From DASXQK01 sp963724385 (lineage in GTDB: Bacteria > Pseudomonadota > Alphaproteobacteria > Dongiales > Dongiaceae), in assembly GCA_963724385.1 (NCBI GenBank), contig CAVRUJ010000001.1, forward strand, positions 1,240,001-1,304,000: a stretch of 64,000 nucleotides of DNA, given 5' to 3'. The notes below the pieces were generated by a model. That model was not told the origin of the DNA. It searched no databases and saw nothing but the letters and a program-made list of their open reading frames with translations. Positions 1-6,229 of the stretch are shown piece by piece (within the stretch, counting starts at the first letter, position 1; each line of letters starts with the position of its first letter). The position numbers and the translations under genes were made by a program.

Positions 1-1
1 G

Positions 2-421
2 ATGACCTGCAGTCTCACGGCGGCCCAATGGCAGACCGATGTCAACACGGTGGCCGACGGCCTATCGAACCTGGTGCCGCTGATTACCGCCGCCGGGGCC
101 AAGATCAGCGCCGGCACATTGGCCCAGATCCAGAAGGCGATCGACGACATCAAGGCGAACGCCGCCGGGATCGGCGCGGCGGCCACTCCGAACGGAACCG
201 TTTTGCAACAGATCCAGCAGGACGTCGTGCTCGTCTCGACCCTGGTCGCGCCGTTCTTCCCGGCGGCCTCGGCGATCGGCGCTCTCGTGGCGGCGGCTGT
301 GAGCCTGGTCGGCTTCGTCCTGCAGGAGGCGGGCGTCGTGTCCAGTCTCCCGCGGCTCGCGGCGCCGGCGTTCGACCCGATCACCGCGCGGGCGATCCTC
401 AAGGCGGGAGGGCAGGGCTGA
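2..421 (+). CDS. Hypothetical protein, possibly prophage-derived
   Basis: This encodes 139 residues read from the first ATG in the window; the true start could lie upstream of the window. The N-terminal two thirds is Ala/Ile/Gln-rich and looks helical. A hydrophobic stretch at about residues 84-110 (Ala/Val/Leu-rich) could be a membrane segment. I do not recognise the family. Its TGA overlaps the ATG of the next small gene by one base, so the two are probably co-translated. Small tandem genes of this kind, next to an attachment-like site in a tRNA fragment, suggest the end of an integrated element. That origin is inference. Confidence 0.55.
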   Translation: MTCSLTAAQWQTDVNTVADGLSNLVPLITAAGAKISAGTLAQIQKAIDDIKANAAGIGAAATPNGTVLQQIQQDVVLVSTLVAPFFPAASAIGALVAAAVSLVGFVLQEAGVVSSLPRLAAPAFDPITARAILKAGGQG

Positions 422-699
422 TGCAACCGTCCTATACCGCCTCGATCGCCGGCGGCGGCATCGCCGGCCTCGCCGCCGGCTATATGCTCGGCATCATCAA
501 CGCGCTGCTGGGCAGGCTCGATGCGCATTTCGGGCTCGGTGGGATCCTGATCATGACGCCGGACCTCGTGAGCGGTCTCACGGCCGCTGCCGGTGCCTAT
601 ATTGTCGCCCGGATGCACATCACCGCGGCGGCGGCCGGGACTCCCGCGGCAATAACGGCATCGGCCGGCGTGGCGCTGCCCCCGCCATCGAAGTCCTGA
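421..699 (+). CDS. Small membrane protein, hypothetical (phage-like)
   Basis: This 92-residue protein starts at the ATG that overlaps the upstream stop (TGATG). It has a Gly/Ala-rich hydrophobic segment at about residues 6-30 and a second hydrophobic stretch near residues 45-65, so it is probably a small membrane protein with two passes. Its size and topology would fit a holin-like or phage-associated protein, but no diagnostic motif is visible and the function is unknown. A hairpin with a T tract lies about 70 bases after its stop. Confidence 0.55.
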   Translation: MQPSYTASIAGGGIAGLAAGYMLGIINALLGRLDAHFGLGGILIMTPDLVSGLTAAAGAYIVARMHITAAAAGTPAAITASAGVALPPPSKS

Positions 700-767
700 C
701 GTCCCGGACCGGCGGCCGGGTTCTGTCCCGCCGGTTGCGCCCGATGGGCGTTTCCTCCCAATGACTG

Positions 768-810
768 GCCCCGCTGGCCCGCCTCGCGGCGGATCCCGGC
801 GGGGCTTTTT
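768..810 (+). terminator. Probable Rho-independent terminator
   Basis: GCCCCGC (768-774) pairs with GCGGGGC (799-805) and is followed directly by five T residues (806-810). The 24-base loop contains further short GC pairing. It lies downstream of the two phage-like genes and would end their transcript. Bases 811-987 hold nothing recognisable. Confidence 0.45.
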
Positions 811-987
811 CTCGTTTGGCCGTCAGAGTCCGTCCCAGGGCTCTACAGCAGCGTTCCCCTCCCACGGCCGTTTCCCCGTCCCAAGGCTTCAACGATTCTG
901 GCGCGCCACGGCAGCCACGGCGCGAGTCCTTCCGCGCGTTACGCTCAAGATCCGTCTAGATCAGATGGCTCGACGCCTCCGGCCGGA

Positions 988-1086
988 TTTTGCAAAGCCG
1001 CGGGAATCGATAGGAGTTTTGCAAACGGAACCAGAGGCAATCGATTGGCGGCAGGCTCAGCCGAGCGGAATCATAATCCGCGTGTC
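988..1086 (+). other. Attachment-site-like module 1 (tRNA-Met-like anticodon arm)
   Basis: Two TTTTGCAAA boxes (988-996 and 1017-1025) are 29 bases apart. Fifty-eight bases after the second box begins AATCCGCGTGTC (1075-1086). Bases 1065-1081 form a perfect anticodon arm: GCGGA, loop ATCATAA, TCCGC, with CAT in the anticodon position as in elongator tRNA-Met. No complete tRNA can be folded around it. The same boxes and the same core at identical spacing recur at 1864-1962. This looks like integrase arm and core sites of an old attachment site; that reading is inference. Confidence 0.5.
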
Positions 1087-1193
1087 ATAGCCTCTTGCAA
1101 AGGTTGTGCTCGCTTACCACATCGACTCCCAATATGCGCTATGGCGCCGCCACGATCGACGGCGCGGGCGCGTTGGGAAAGGAGACAAACATC

Positions 1194-1400
1194 GTGGCCA
1201 AGAAGGAAATCTATGTGGAGCGTCGGCCCGAAGGGGACTATGCCGTGAGGCGGCCGGATTCAGACCGGGCCAGCGCTGTGGAGCCGACCCAGCGGGAGGC
1301 GATCGAGCGGGCCAAGGAGATCGCGCCCGATTCGGCCGTGCATGTCGAGCGCGTCCGACACACAGGCAAGGGCGGCCCGGACAAGTGGCGGAATCCGTAA
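1194..1400 (+). CDS. DUF2188-like small protein
   Basis: This encodes 68 residues from a GTG start preceded by AAAGGAG at about 10 bases. The pattern of a basic N-terminus (VAKKEIYVERRPEGDY), a central stretch ending in THR/GLN-ARG-GLU-ALA before a helix (REAIERAKEIA), and a C-terminal strand (AVHVERV) resembles the short DUF2188 domain found in many bacterial and phage small proteins of unknown function. The GTG is chosen because the in-frame upstream sequence runs into the attachment-like module and has no ribosome site. The family assignment is by pattern only. Confidence 0.65.
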   Translation: MAKKEIYVERRPEGDYAVRRPDSDRASAVEPTQREAIERAKEIAPDSAVHVERVRHTGKGGPDKWRNP

Positions 1401-1429
1401 CTCGTGGCGGGGTAGGCCGATAGGCCGAT

Positions 1430-1636
1430 ATGCCACTTCCAAACTCATATATCGACACATTGAAGAGTGAGGTTGCGAAGCTGAATTCAATGCTCGAACC
1501 GCTCGAGTCCGGCAAAATGCGTCTGGGCGAGCGCAAGGGCGGAACTCCCTGGCGAGATACGACGCAGGCACAAATTGACCACATCAGGCGGACGATCAAA
1601 ATCTACCAGGGGATCATTGAAAAACGCGATGCATAG
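1430..1636 (+). CDS. Hypothetical 68-residue protein
   Basis: A short, charged, probably helical protein (the Leu/Glu/Lys-rich region at residues 9-27 may be coiled coil). It starts with MPLPNSYIDTL and ends with IYQGIIEKRDA. I do not recognise the family. It sits 29 bases after the DUF2188-like gene and 9 bases before the next small gene, all on the plus strand, so the three may form one transcript. The local sequence is less GC-rich than the surrounding chromosome, which fits recent acquisition. Confidence 0.5.
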   Translation: MPLPNSYIDTLKSEVAKLNSMLEPLESGKMRLGERKGGTPWRDTTQAQIDHIRRTIKIYQGIIEKRDA

Positions 1637-1645
1637 GGGCCAGAA

Positions 1646-1828
1646 ATGCAATTCTTCGAACTAAAGCGAGATAATGGCGACTCGGTCTTCGTCAACCCGA
1701 ACAAGGTGACGTGGCTATCCCAGAACGGCAATTACACCGTCGTCCACTTTGACGAGGGGCAAACTGTTTCCGTCATCGATGATGTGCGCCGCGTTGCTGG
1801 CGAGCTGGGTGCGGCGTCGAAGCGGTGA
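1646..1828 (+). CDS. Small FlbD-like or unknown beta-strand protein
   Basis: This 60-residue protein begins MQFFELKRDNGDSVFVNPNK and continues with alternating hydrophobic residues, a run suggesting a small beta-sheet followed by one helix (IDDVRRVAGELG). The layout (parameter-like first strand, VNP, then a predicted strand and a terminal helix) recalls the FlbD/YlzI family and similar small proteins, but there are no flagellar neighbours and the resemblance may be superficial. It ends 35 bases before the second attachment-like module. Confidence 0.6.
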   Translation: MQFFELKRDNGDSVFVNPNKVTWLSQNGNYTVVHFDEGQTVSVIDDVRRVAGELGAASKR

Positions 1829-1863
1829 GGCGGCGCCGGCGCTGCCGTGCTACTTGGCGTCGG

Positions 1864-1962
1864 TTTTGCAAAGGAGCGAGAATCAGTAGGGGTTTTGCAG
1901 CCGCCGGGGATGCTATCCCGTTGATCGGGCGCCCATACGATCTGACTGAAAATCCGCGTGTC
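1864..1962 (+). other. Attachment-site-like module 2 (tRNA-Phe core)
   Basis: TTTTGCAAA at 1864 and TTTTGCA at 1893 are 29 bases apart, and AATCCGCGTGTC begins at 1951, 58 bases after the second box. Both spacings match module 1 at 988-1086 exactly. The first 36 bases of the two modules agree at about 30 positions; the interval between box 2 and the core is not conserved. Here the core runs into a real tRNA-Phe 3' half. The modules enclose three small genes (1194-1828). Confidence 0.55.
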
Positions 1963-1990
1963 GGTGGTTCGATTCCGCCCCTGGGCACCA
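1944..1990 (+). other. 3' half of a tRNA-Phe(GAA) gene, attachment-site remnant
   Basis: Bases 1944-1990 read as the 3' part of tRNA-Phe. They show anticodon loop CTGAAAA (1946-1952), the 3' strand of the anticodon stem (TCCGC), variable loop, a T arm GGTGG-TTCGATT-CCGCC, acceptor strand CCTGGGC, discriminator A and encoded CCA. The 5' half is absent: the bases before 1944 do not pair with TCCGC and no D arm is found. A 3' tRNA fragment is the classic far boundary of an element that integrated into a tRNA gene. The intact tRNA-Phe would then lie to the left of the window, with the element between. Confidence 0.85.
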
Positions 1991-2120
1991 CTACTGATGC
2001 AGCTCATCCCGGCATGGCCTGATCCGTCGTCGATGCCCGTGCGCGGGGTAGAGATTGGCGCGGATTGAGCTTTTGCCTCCAAGATTGCCGCAGAATTTGC
2101 GGACTCGCGCGGCAACAGTG

Positions 2121-2266
2121 CCGTCGGATGACGCAGCGTTCACCCTACGGTCAGCCACTCGCCAGTTGAGGCGTGGAGAATGCGCCATGGGCGACCGAGC
2201 GGCGCGGCTTGATCCGCTCAACCGACCGCCTATCGGCCATCGAGAAGTCGACGGGCGGCTGCGGCG
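2121..2266 (+). repeat. 146-bp direct repeat, copy A (left of cassette)
   Basis: Bases 2121-2266 match 4743-4888 in the same orientation over 146 bases with roughly 85-90% identity by eye. The copies share CCGTCGGATGAC near the start, CTACGGTCAGCCA in the first third and GGCCATCGAGAAGTCGACGG near the end. It encodes no convincing protein. The two copies bracket the two-gene cassette at 2573-4340. The flanking stretches 1991-2120 and 2267-2572 show no supported gene. Confidence 0.8.
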
Positions 2267-2572
2267 ATGAGCACCGGTGTTGGCTCGGGCGCAGGTTCGA
2301 TTCCCAAACCCGGAATCAAATTGGCCACATGTATCGATGTCTGGAGTTGGCAGTAAGCGGAACGTCTGTCGCCAATGGCAAGGCCGACGAGAGGTGACGC
2401 GTTCAATAGGCATCCGGATGGACGTCGAGGTGCTCGTCTCTAACGAGGACCACGACAACTTCGTCAGGAATATGCTCACCGTGTGCGTCGAGGAGCGCAA
2501 GGCGCTCGCGGTGCGCGTGCTGCTGGCCGCTTTCGTGGCGCTCCACGAGGCGCCACACGCTCAGTCGACGGT

Positions 2573-3373
2573 TCAGGCCGATGCCGCAGGCTTGGGCTTT
2601 TCCTCCCCCGATTTCTGGGGTGCTGGCACTTCGACGAAGAATGGGAGCATGATTTCGTCGAACGGCGGCGCGCCCTCGATCTTCACGACGTCCTGAGCGT
2701 CGATCACGTCGCCAAAGTGTTTGATCCAGGCCACGGCGAAGAACGCCTGGGCAAACTGCACCACGTTCATCGAGGCCTCGCGGAGCTCGTCCATGAGCTT
2801 TTGCTGGAGCGAGACCAGATCGGTCGCGCCGATCTGGGCGGCAATGCCGTGCGCAAAGATCGCATCCGAGAAAAGGAACAGCGAATTGAAGCCATGCTGA
2901 GAGAAATAGACTTTCCACATGTCGTCGAAGGCAGGATCTTCGGCCGCCGCCTGGAACGCCGCTTCTGCGTCCGCGGTTTCGGGATAGTGGAAGCCGTAAT
3001 TGTTTCGGACCGCCGGCAGCAATGCCGATTTTCCGAAATGCCGCTTCAGCTCTTCGAGGGCCTGGAGCCCGCCCCTGTCGAGATGGCCTATATAGTCCTT
3101 TGCGAGCGGATTCGACAGAAATCGGGTTTCGATCAATCTCCAGGCTTCAAACGCGGCGCTTACAGCGATCCGGACGAGCATTTGGGTTTGCACGCCCGTC
3201 GCGTGCTGCTCGACCTCGTCTTTGGGATCGACCTTCGTCGCGTAAATCAGGAGCTTTTGCAGCATCAAGACCTGATTCGAGACGTAGCCCAGCAGCAACA
3301 GCAGCACTCGTTCATCCTTCGGCAGTGCGCGGTGCCGGTCCTTCGGGACAGGGATGCGATAGACCTCAATCAT
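2573..3373 (-). CDS. Hypothetical protein with HEPN-like RX5H motif
   Basis: This 266-residue, mostly helical, probably cytosolic protein begins MIEVYRIPVPK. The start is chosen because ATG (3373-3371) overlaps the stop of the upstream gene by 8 bases, giving tight coupling; longer in-frame extensions are arginine-rich and out of character. Residues 123-129 read RNNYGFH, matching the RX4-6H pattern of HEPN ribonuclease domains, within a helical context. The C-terminus is a Lys/Pro/Ala tail. HEPN-fold membership is inference from this motif and helical content. It could equally be a helical protein of another family. With its partner it forms the 2.6-4.3 kb cassette. Confidence 0.8.
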   Translation of the reverse strand: MIEVYRIPVPKDRHRALPKDERVLLLLLGYVSNQVLMLQKLLIYATKVDPKDEVEQHATGVQTQMLVRIAVSAAFEAWRLIETRFLSNPLAKDYIGHLDRGGLQALEELKRHFGKSALLPAVRNNYGFHYPETADAEAAFQAAAEDPAFDDMWKVYFSQHGFNSLFLFSDAIFAHGIAAQIGATDLVSLQQKLMDELREASMNVVQFAQAFFAVAWIKHFGDVIDAQDVVKIEGAPPFDEIMLPFFVEVPAPQKSGEEKPKPAASA

Positions 3374-4340
3374 GAGGTGCCTCGGCCACCTCGGCTTCAT
3401 CTGCCGCTTCTTCGTCACCTTCGGGATGGCCTGGATGGCTGTCCCAACCGCATTCGCCACAGGCCTCGAAATATGCCCCGTCGGGCTCGATCGCGATGTC
3501 GAAGAACGTCCGCACGTTGCGCGATGCGCACCGCGGGCATTGGTTCGTCCGATCCGCACGCTCACGGCTCAAGAGCCGGGCGTAGTGCTTCATGATTGCG
3601 TCGACACCGTCGAGCGCGACCAGAGCAGCGGTTTCATTCGCATTGCGGTGATGGGTGAGCCAGTTCACCAGCGGCCAAGCCTTTTCGACAAGCGCCTTCA
3701 TGTAGCTGCGGAGCTCGTCATTCTTTTTGCCAGGGAAAAGCTTTTCCATGAGCACCCTATTCCATCCAACGACGTCGGCGTCCTTTGGGCGCTCATCATT
3801 TTCATCGAGCTCAACTCTCCGCCGCGCCACGCCAACCAGCGAAATCAGACATTCGCGGAGTTGCATCCCGACCGCTTGGAAATCAACGGCCTCGATGGCC
3901 TTTTCAAGCCGGTCAGCCGCCTGCACCTGGCGGCGGATCACTTCGTCAAACGGGGACGCTTCGCCTTCACCTTCCCTGGCGGACCGGCTCATCACGCGCA
4001 TCATGAGTCCGACGTGAAACGAGAGCGTATAATCGAGGCTTGGAAAGTGCTTCTGGGAGTAGAGGTTGGTCGGGTTGGTGATGACCCACCATCGGCCTTT
4101 GTCCGTGCTGACGTCCCAGATTTCGTAGGGCGTGCCCATGACGTATTCGGTCTTCACGCGCTCGACGTTTTGCACAGTCTCTTCGCCACGCGCCTGGCCC
4201 TCGACATACTCGGCGATCTCCTTCTCCGCATAGAAATCGCGCTCCGGGCTGTAGCGGCCCAACTGATCGGCGGGCAGCGGATGATCGGGCGGCAACGTGC
4301 AATCGCTATCGAGTTTGTTGTGCTCTGGCTTGTCGCTCAT
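3366..4340 (-). CDS. Hypothetical protein with C-terminal zinc ribbon, cassette partner
   Basis: This encodes 324 residues. ATG at 4340 is preceded by GAGG at 7 bases, a better start than the in-frame ATG 23 codons upstream. The middle is helical, with a conserved-looking WLTHHRNANE segment (about residues 227-236) that resembles the TH-x-RNA stretches of some phage-island proteins. The C-terminus has a CPRC (268-271) and CGEC (294-297) pair, a probable treble-clef or zinc-ribbon module, followed by an acidic tail. The function is unknown. It is the first gene of the two-gene operon and overlaps the HEPN-like gene by 8 bases. Confidence 0.82.
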   Translation of the reverse strand: MSDKPEHNKLDSDCTLPPDHPLPADQLGRYSPERDFYAEKEIAEYVEGQARGEETVQNVERVKTEYVMGTPYEIWDVSTDKGRWWVITNPTNLYSQKHFPSLDYTLSFHVGLMMRVMSRSAREGEGEASPFDEVIRRQVQAADRLEKAIEAVDFQAVGMQLRECLISLVGVARRRVELDENDERPKDADVVGWNRVLMEKLFPGKKNDELRSYMKALVEKAWPLVNWLTHHRNANETAALVALDGVDAIMKHYARLLSRERADRTNQCPRCASRNVRTFFDIAIEPDGAYFEACGECGWDSHPGHPEGDEEAADEAEVAEAPHD

Positions 4341-4385
4341 AGTGTCGCCTCGATGGTTTGTCGGTGTAGGTAGGCGTGTAGGCAG

Positions 4386-4414
4386 AAAATACAATGTCTT
4401 AATAATCATAGCAA
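4386..4414 (-). promoter_or_regulatory. Predicted sigma-70 promoter of the cassette
   Basis: On the minus strand TTGCTA (4414-4409) is 17 bases upstream of TATTTT (4391-4386), inside an unusually AT-rich patch (about 4370-4430). It lies about 45 bases before the start codon of the zinc-ribbon gene. It is a sequence-pattern prediction only. Confidence 0.35.
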
Positions 4415-4742
4415 AAACAGCTACTTAGTCCAGCTGGCGGCGGAGCGAGAGGGATCCGAACTGCTATGTTGAAGCAATGGTGCTGGCGACCATTTCCGCT
4501 CATAGGTAAGCGGACCTTCGATTGTGAAGTCTCGAATGACCGCCTGGGGCGCAATCCGGCCGTTGTCTTTGCGCTGCTACAACCGGGGCTAATCCGCCGA
4601 TACAGAATCCGGTGTGCTCTTGCCACGACGGCGCAGCCAAACTGTCAGGTGATTACGATCTCAGGACACACACCGTGCTCCTGATCAAACCCCTCCCTGG
4701 GCACCATCTGCTGCCCTCATTTCGGCGAAATCCGATCCGATA

Positions 4743-4888
4743 CCGTCGGATGACACAGCGTTCACGCTACGGTCAGCCATTCGTCAGTTGAGGCTCGCAG
4801 AATGCGTCATGGGCAACCGAGCGGCGCTGCTTGTCCCCACAAGCGACCGCCCATCGGCCATCGAGAAGTCGACGGGCGACTGCCGCGA
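4743..4888 (+). repeat. 146-bp direct repeat, copy B (right of cassette)
   Basis: Second copy of the repeat at 2121-2266, same orientation and the same length. Bases 4415-4742 between the cassette promoter and this repeat contain no supported gene. They do include CCCTGGGCACCA (4695-4706), identical to the last 12 bases of the tRNA-Phe fragment. After the repeat, 4889-5004 shows nothing beyond the terminator that follows. Confidence 0.8.
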
Positions 4889-5004
4889 CCCCAGCCGCAG
4901 AGCGTCCGCGACTTCTCGGCCCTGCCCCGTAGCGTTCATGTCGCCGTCAGCCTCTCGTCAGCCGAAGGCCGCAGCATGTACGGACTTGCATCAATCCCTC
5001 ACTG

Positions 5005-5044
5005 GCCGCGAGGCTTCCGTTCCCAAGCCTCGCGGCTTTCTTTG
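5005..5044 (+). terminator. Strong Rho-independent terminator
   Basis: GCCGCGAGGCTT (5005-5016) and AAGCCTCGCGGC (5025-5036) form a perfect 12-bp stem with an 8-base loop, followed by TTTCTTTG. It reads on the plus strand, yet no plus-strand protein gene lies upstream of it after the cassette. It either ends an unrecognised small RNA or is a remnant of a lost gene. Confidence 0.7.
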
Positions 5045-5152
5045 CCGCCATTCTCAACCTTCCGCTTGCTCGCGGCACATCACCAATTGTTCACTTGGCT
5101 TCTGGGCCTGCCCGCCGCATAGCATCGCGTCACCAGGTAGGAGACATGCGCC

Positions 5153-5353
5153 ATGGGCATCATCTGTAAGCGCGAACCGTCAGTCGATGAGCTTCTGAAT
5201 GATCCAATGATGCCGCTGGTGTTCGACCACGACAGGATCACGGCTGATGACGTGCGAGCCCTGGTTCGCGATGTTGCGGAGCGGCGCGCGGCGACGAGGG
5301 CAAGCCGCGGGGAAGAGCCTTTGGCGCGCGACCGGTCGCTGCTGGCCGACTGA
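5153..5353 (+). CDS. Hypothetical 66-residue protein
   Basis: A small charged protein (MGIICKREPSVDELL) with no recognised domain. The ATG is preceded by GGAGA at 8 bases, a good ribosome site. The sequence is Asp/Arg-rich with helical propensity in its second half. It ends 22 bases from the convergent end of the phosphotransferase-like gene. It could be a chromosomal gene of unknown function. Confidence 0.5.
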   Translation: MGIICKREPSVDELLNDPMMPLVFDHDRITADDVRALVRDVAERRAATRASRGEEPLARDRSLLAD

Positions 5354-5375
5354 TCTTCGGACCTGCCGACCCAGC

Positions 5376-5981
5376 TTAGAGCCCCAGCCTGTCCTTGATG
5401 AGCCTGGCGCATTCTTCGGGCCCGGCCGTGCTCGTGTCGACCTCGATGTCGTACTTCATACCCTTGTGCACCCGGGCATATTGCCATCGCGCCAGGCCGA
5501 TCATCCGATCGCCGCGCTCTCGCTCGCGGGCTTCCAGAACCTCGAGAGGCGCGAAGACGCCCACCATGAAGACCTGGAAGGGCGCGAGGACAGCGGAATA
5601 TTCCTCGGCTATGCCGCTCGTCAGGACATCGTCGACGATGAGGTTGTTGCCCTGTGCCGCCAGGGCGGCGATGGCGTGGCGCATGCCACGCATGAGCCGA
5701 TCGCCCACCGGTCCGGCGCCGATGACGACCAGCGGCTTCCCGTCTTCGTGCACGGTTTCATAGGTGAAGGCGTCGGGATGATCCTGGTAGGCCTCGGGCA
5801 GCATGTCCAGGAAAGCATCCATCTGGACGTGCAGGAAGGGCTCGGACGTGATGGCTTGGAGCGCCTTGGCGATGGAGCTCTTGCCGGCGCTGCCGACGCC
5901 GTTGAGGAGGACGATTCGAGCGGTCTTGGTCAAAGCGGGCCTTGCTAAGTGGCGTACCAAGCATTCGTGGGCACGCATCAT
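5376..5981 (-). CDS. Chloramphenicol phosphotransferase-like P-loop kinase
   Basis: This encodes up to 201 residues. GVGSAGKSS (residues 28-36) is a Walker A loop and VQMDAFLDMLP (from residue 52) matches the catalytic-Asp segment of the CPT-like family, which includes the chloramphenicol 3'-O-phosphotransferase of Streptomyces venezuelae. Most family members have unknown substrates, so resistance should not be assumed. In relatives the P-loop is near the N-terminus, so the TTG at 5933 (17 codons in) is a plausible alternative start. The gene stands alone; upstream (to the right) lies the structured repeat at 6046. Confidence 0.8.
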   Translation of the reverse strand: MMRAHECLVRHLARPALTKTARIVLLNGVGSAGKSSIAKALQAITSEPFLHVQMDAFLDMLPEAYQDHPDAFTYETVHEDGKPLVVIGAGPVGDRLMRGMRHAIAALAAQGNNLIVDDVLTSGIAEEYSAVLAPFQVFMVGVFAPLEVLEARERERGDRMIGLARWQYARVHKGMKYDIEVDTSTAGPEECARLIKDRLGL

Positions 5982-6045
5982 ACAGCTGCAAACCCCGCCC
6001 GGTAGTCTCTGCGGCCTTGCAAAGACCGCTCGCGCCGGCGGGTTT

Positions 6046-6160
6046 GGCGCCAGTATCGGATCGGAGAAATTCGTGACTCAGGGCTATGTCACGAATTTCT
6101 GCGTGAATCCGATACTAAAACTCGAAACGATGTACCGACTTTCTGCGAAAGTCGGTACAA
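6046..6160 (+). repeat. Structured interspersed repeat, copy 1 (two hairpins)
   Basis: Hairpin 1 has outer arms AGTATCGGA (6052-6060) and TCCGATACT (6108-6116), and inner arms AGAAATTCGTGA (6065-6076) and TCACGAATTTCT (6089-6100). Hairpin 2 is TGTACCGACTTTC (6131-6143), loop TGC, GAAAGTCGGTACA (6147-6159). A diverged copy at 37837-37950 keeps the pairing through compensatory changes. It lies between the phosphotransferase-like gene and eda and codes for no protein. It resembles a REP/MITE-type element. The last bases before eda (6161-6229) hold nothing clear. Confidence 0.85.
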
Positions 6161-6229
6161 GGGTCTTGATTGCGTATTGTGCCTCCCGGTCATTCATCCT
6201 GGCCCCAAGGCGATGGCAAATTCCCACTC

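Noticed and set aside
2284..2310. GGTTCGATTCC at about 2287-2297 resembling a tRNA T loop
   Set aside because: The flanking bases do not form a T stem, there is no acceptor or CCA end, and no D or anticodon arm is nearby.
4788..5198. A 136-residue plus-strand frame through repeat copy B
   Set aside because: It runs across the repeat, the terminator hairpin and the start of the next gene in a third frame, with Ser/Pro/Arg-rich composition and no ribosome site.
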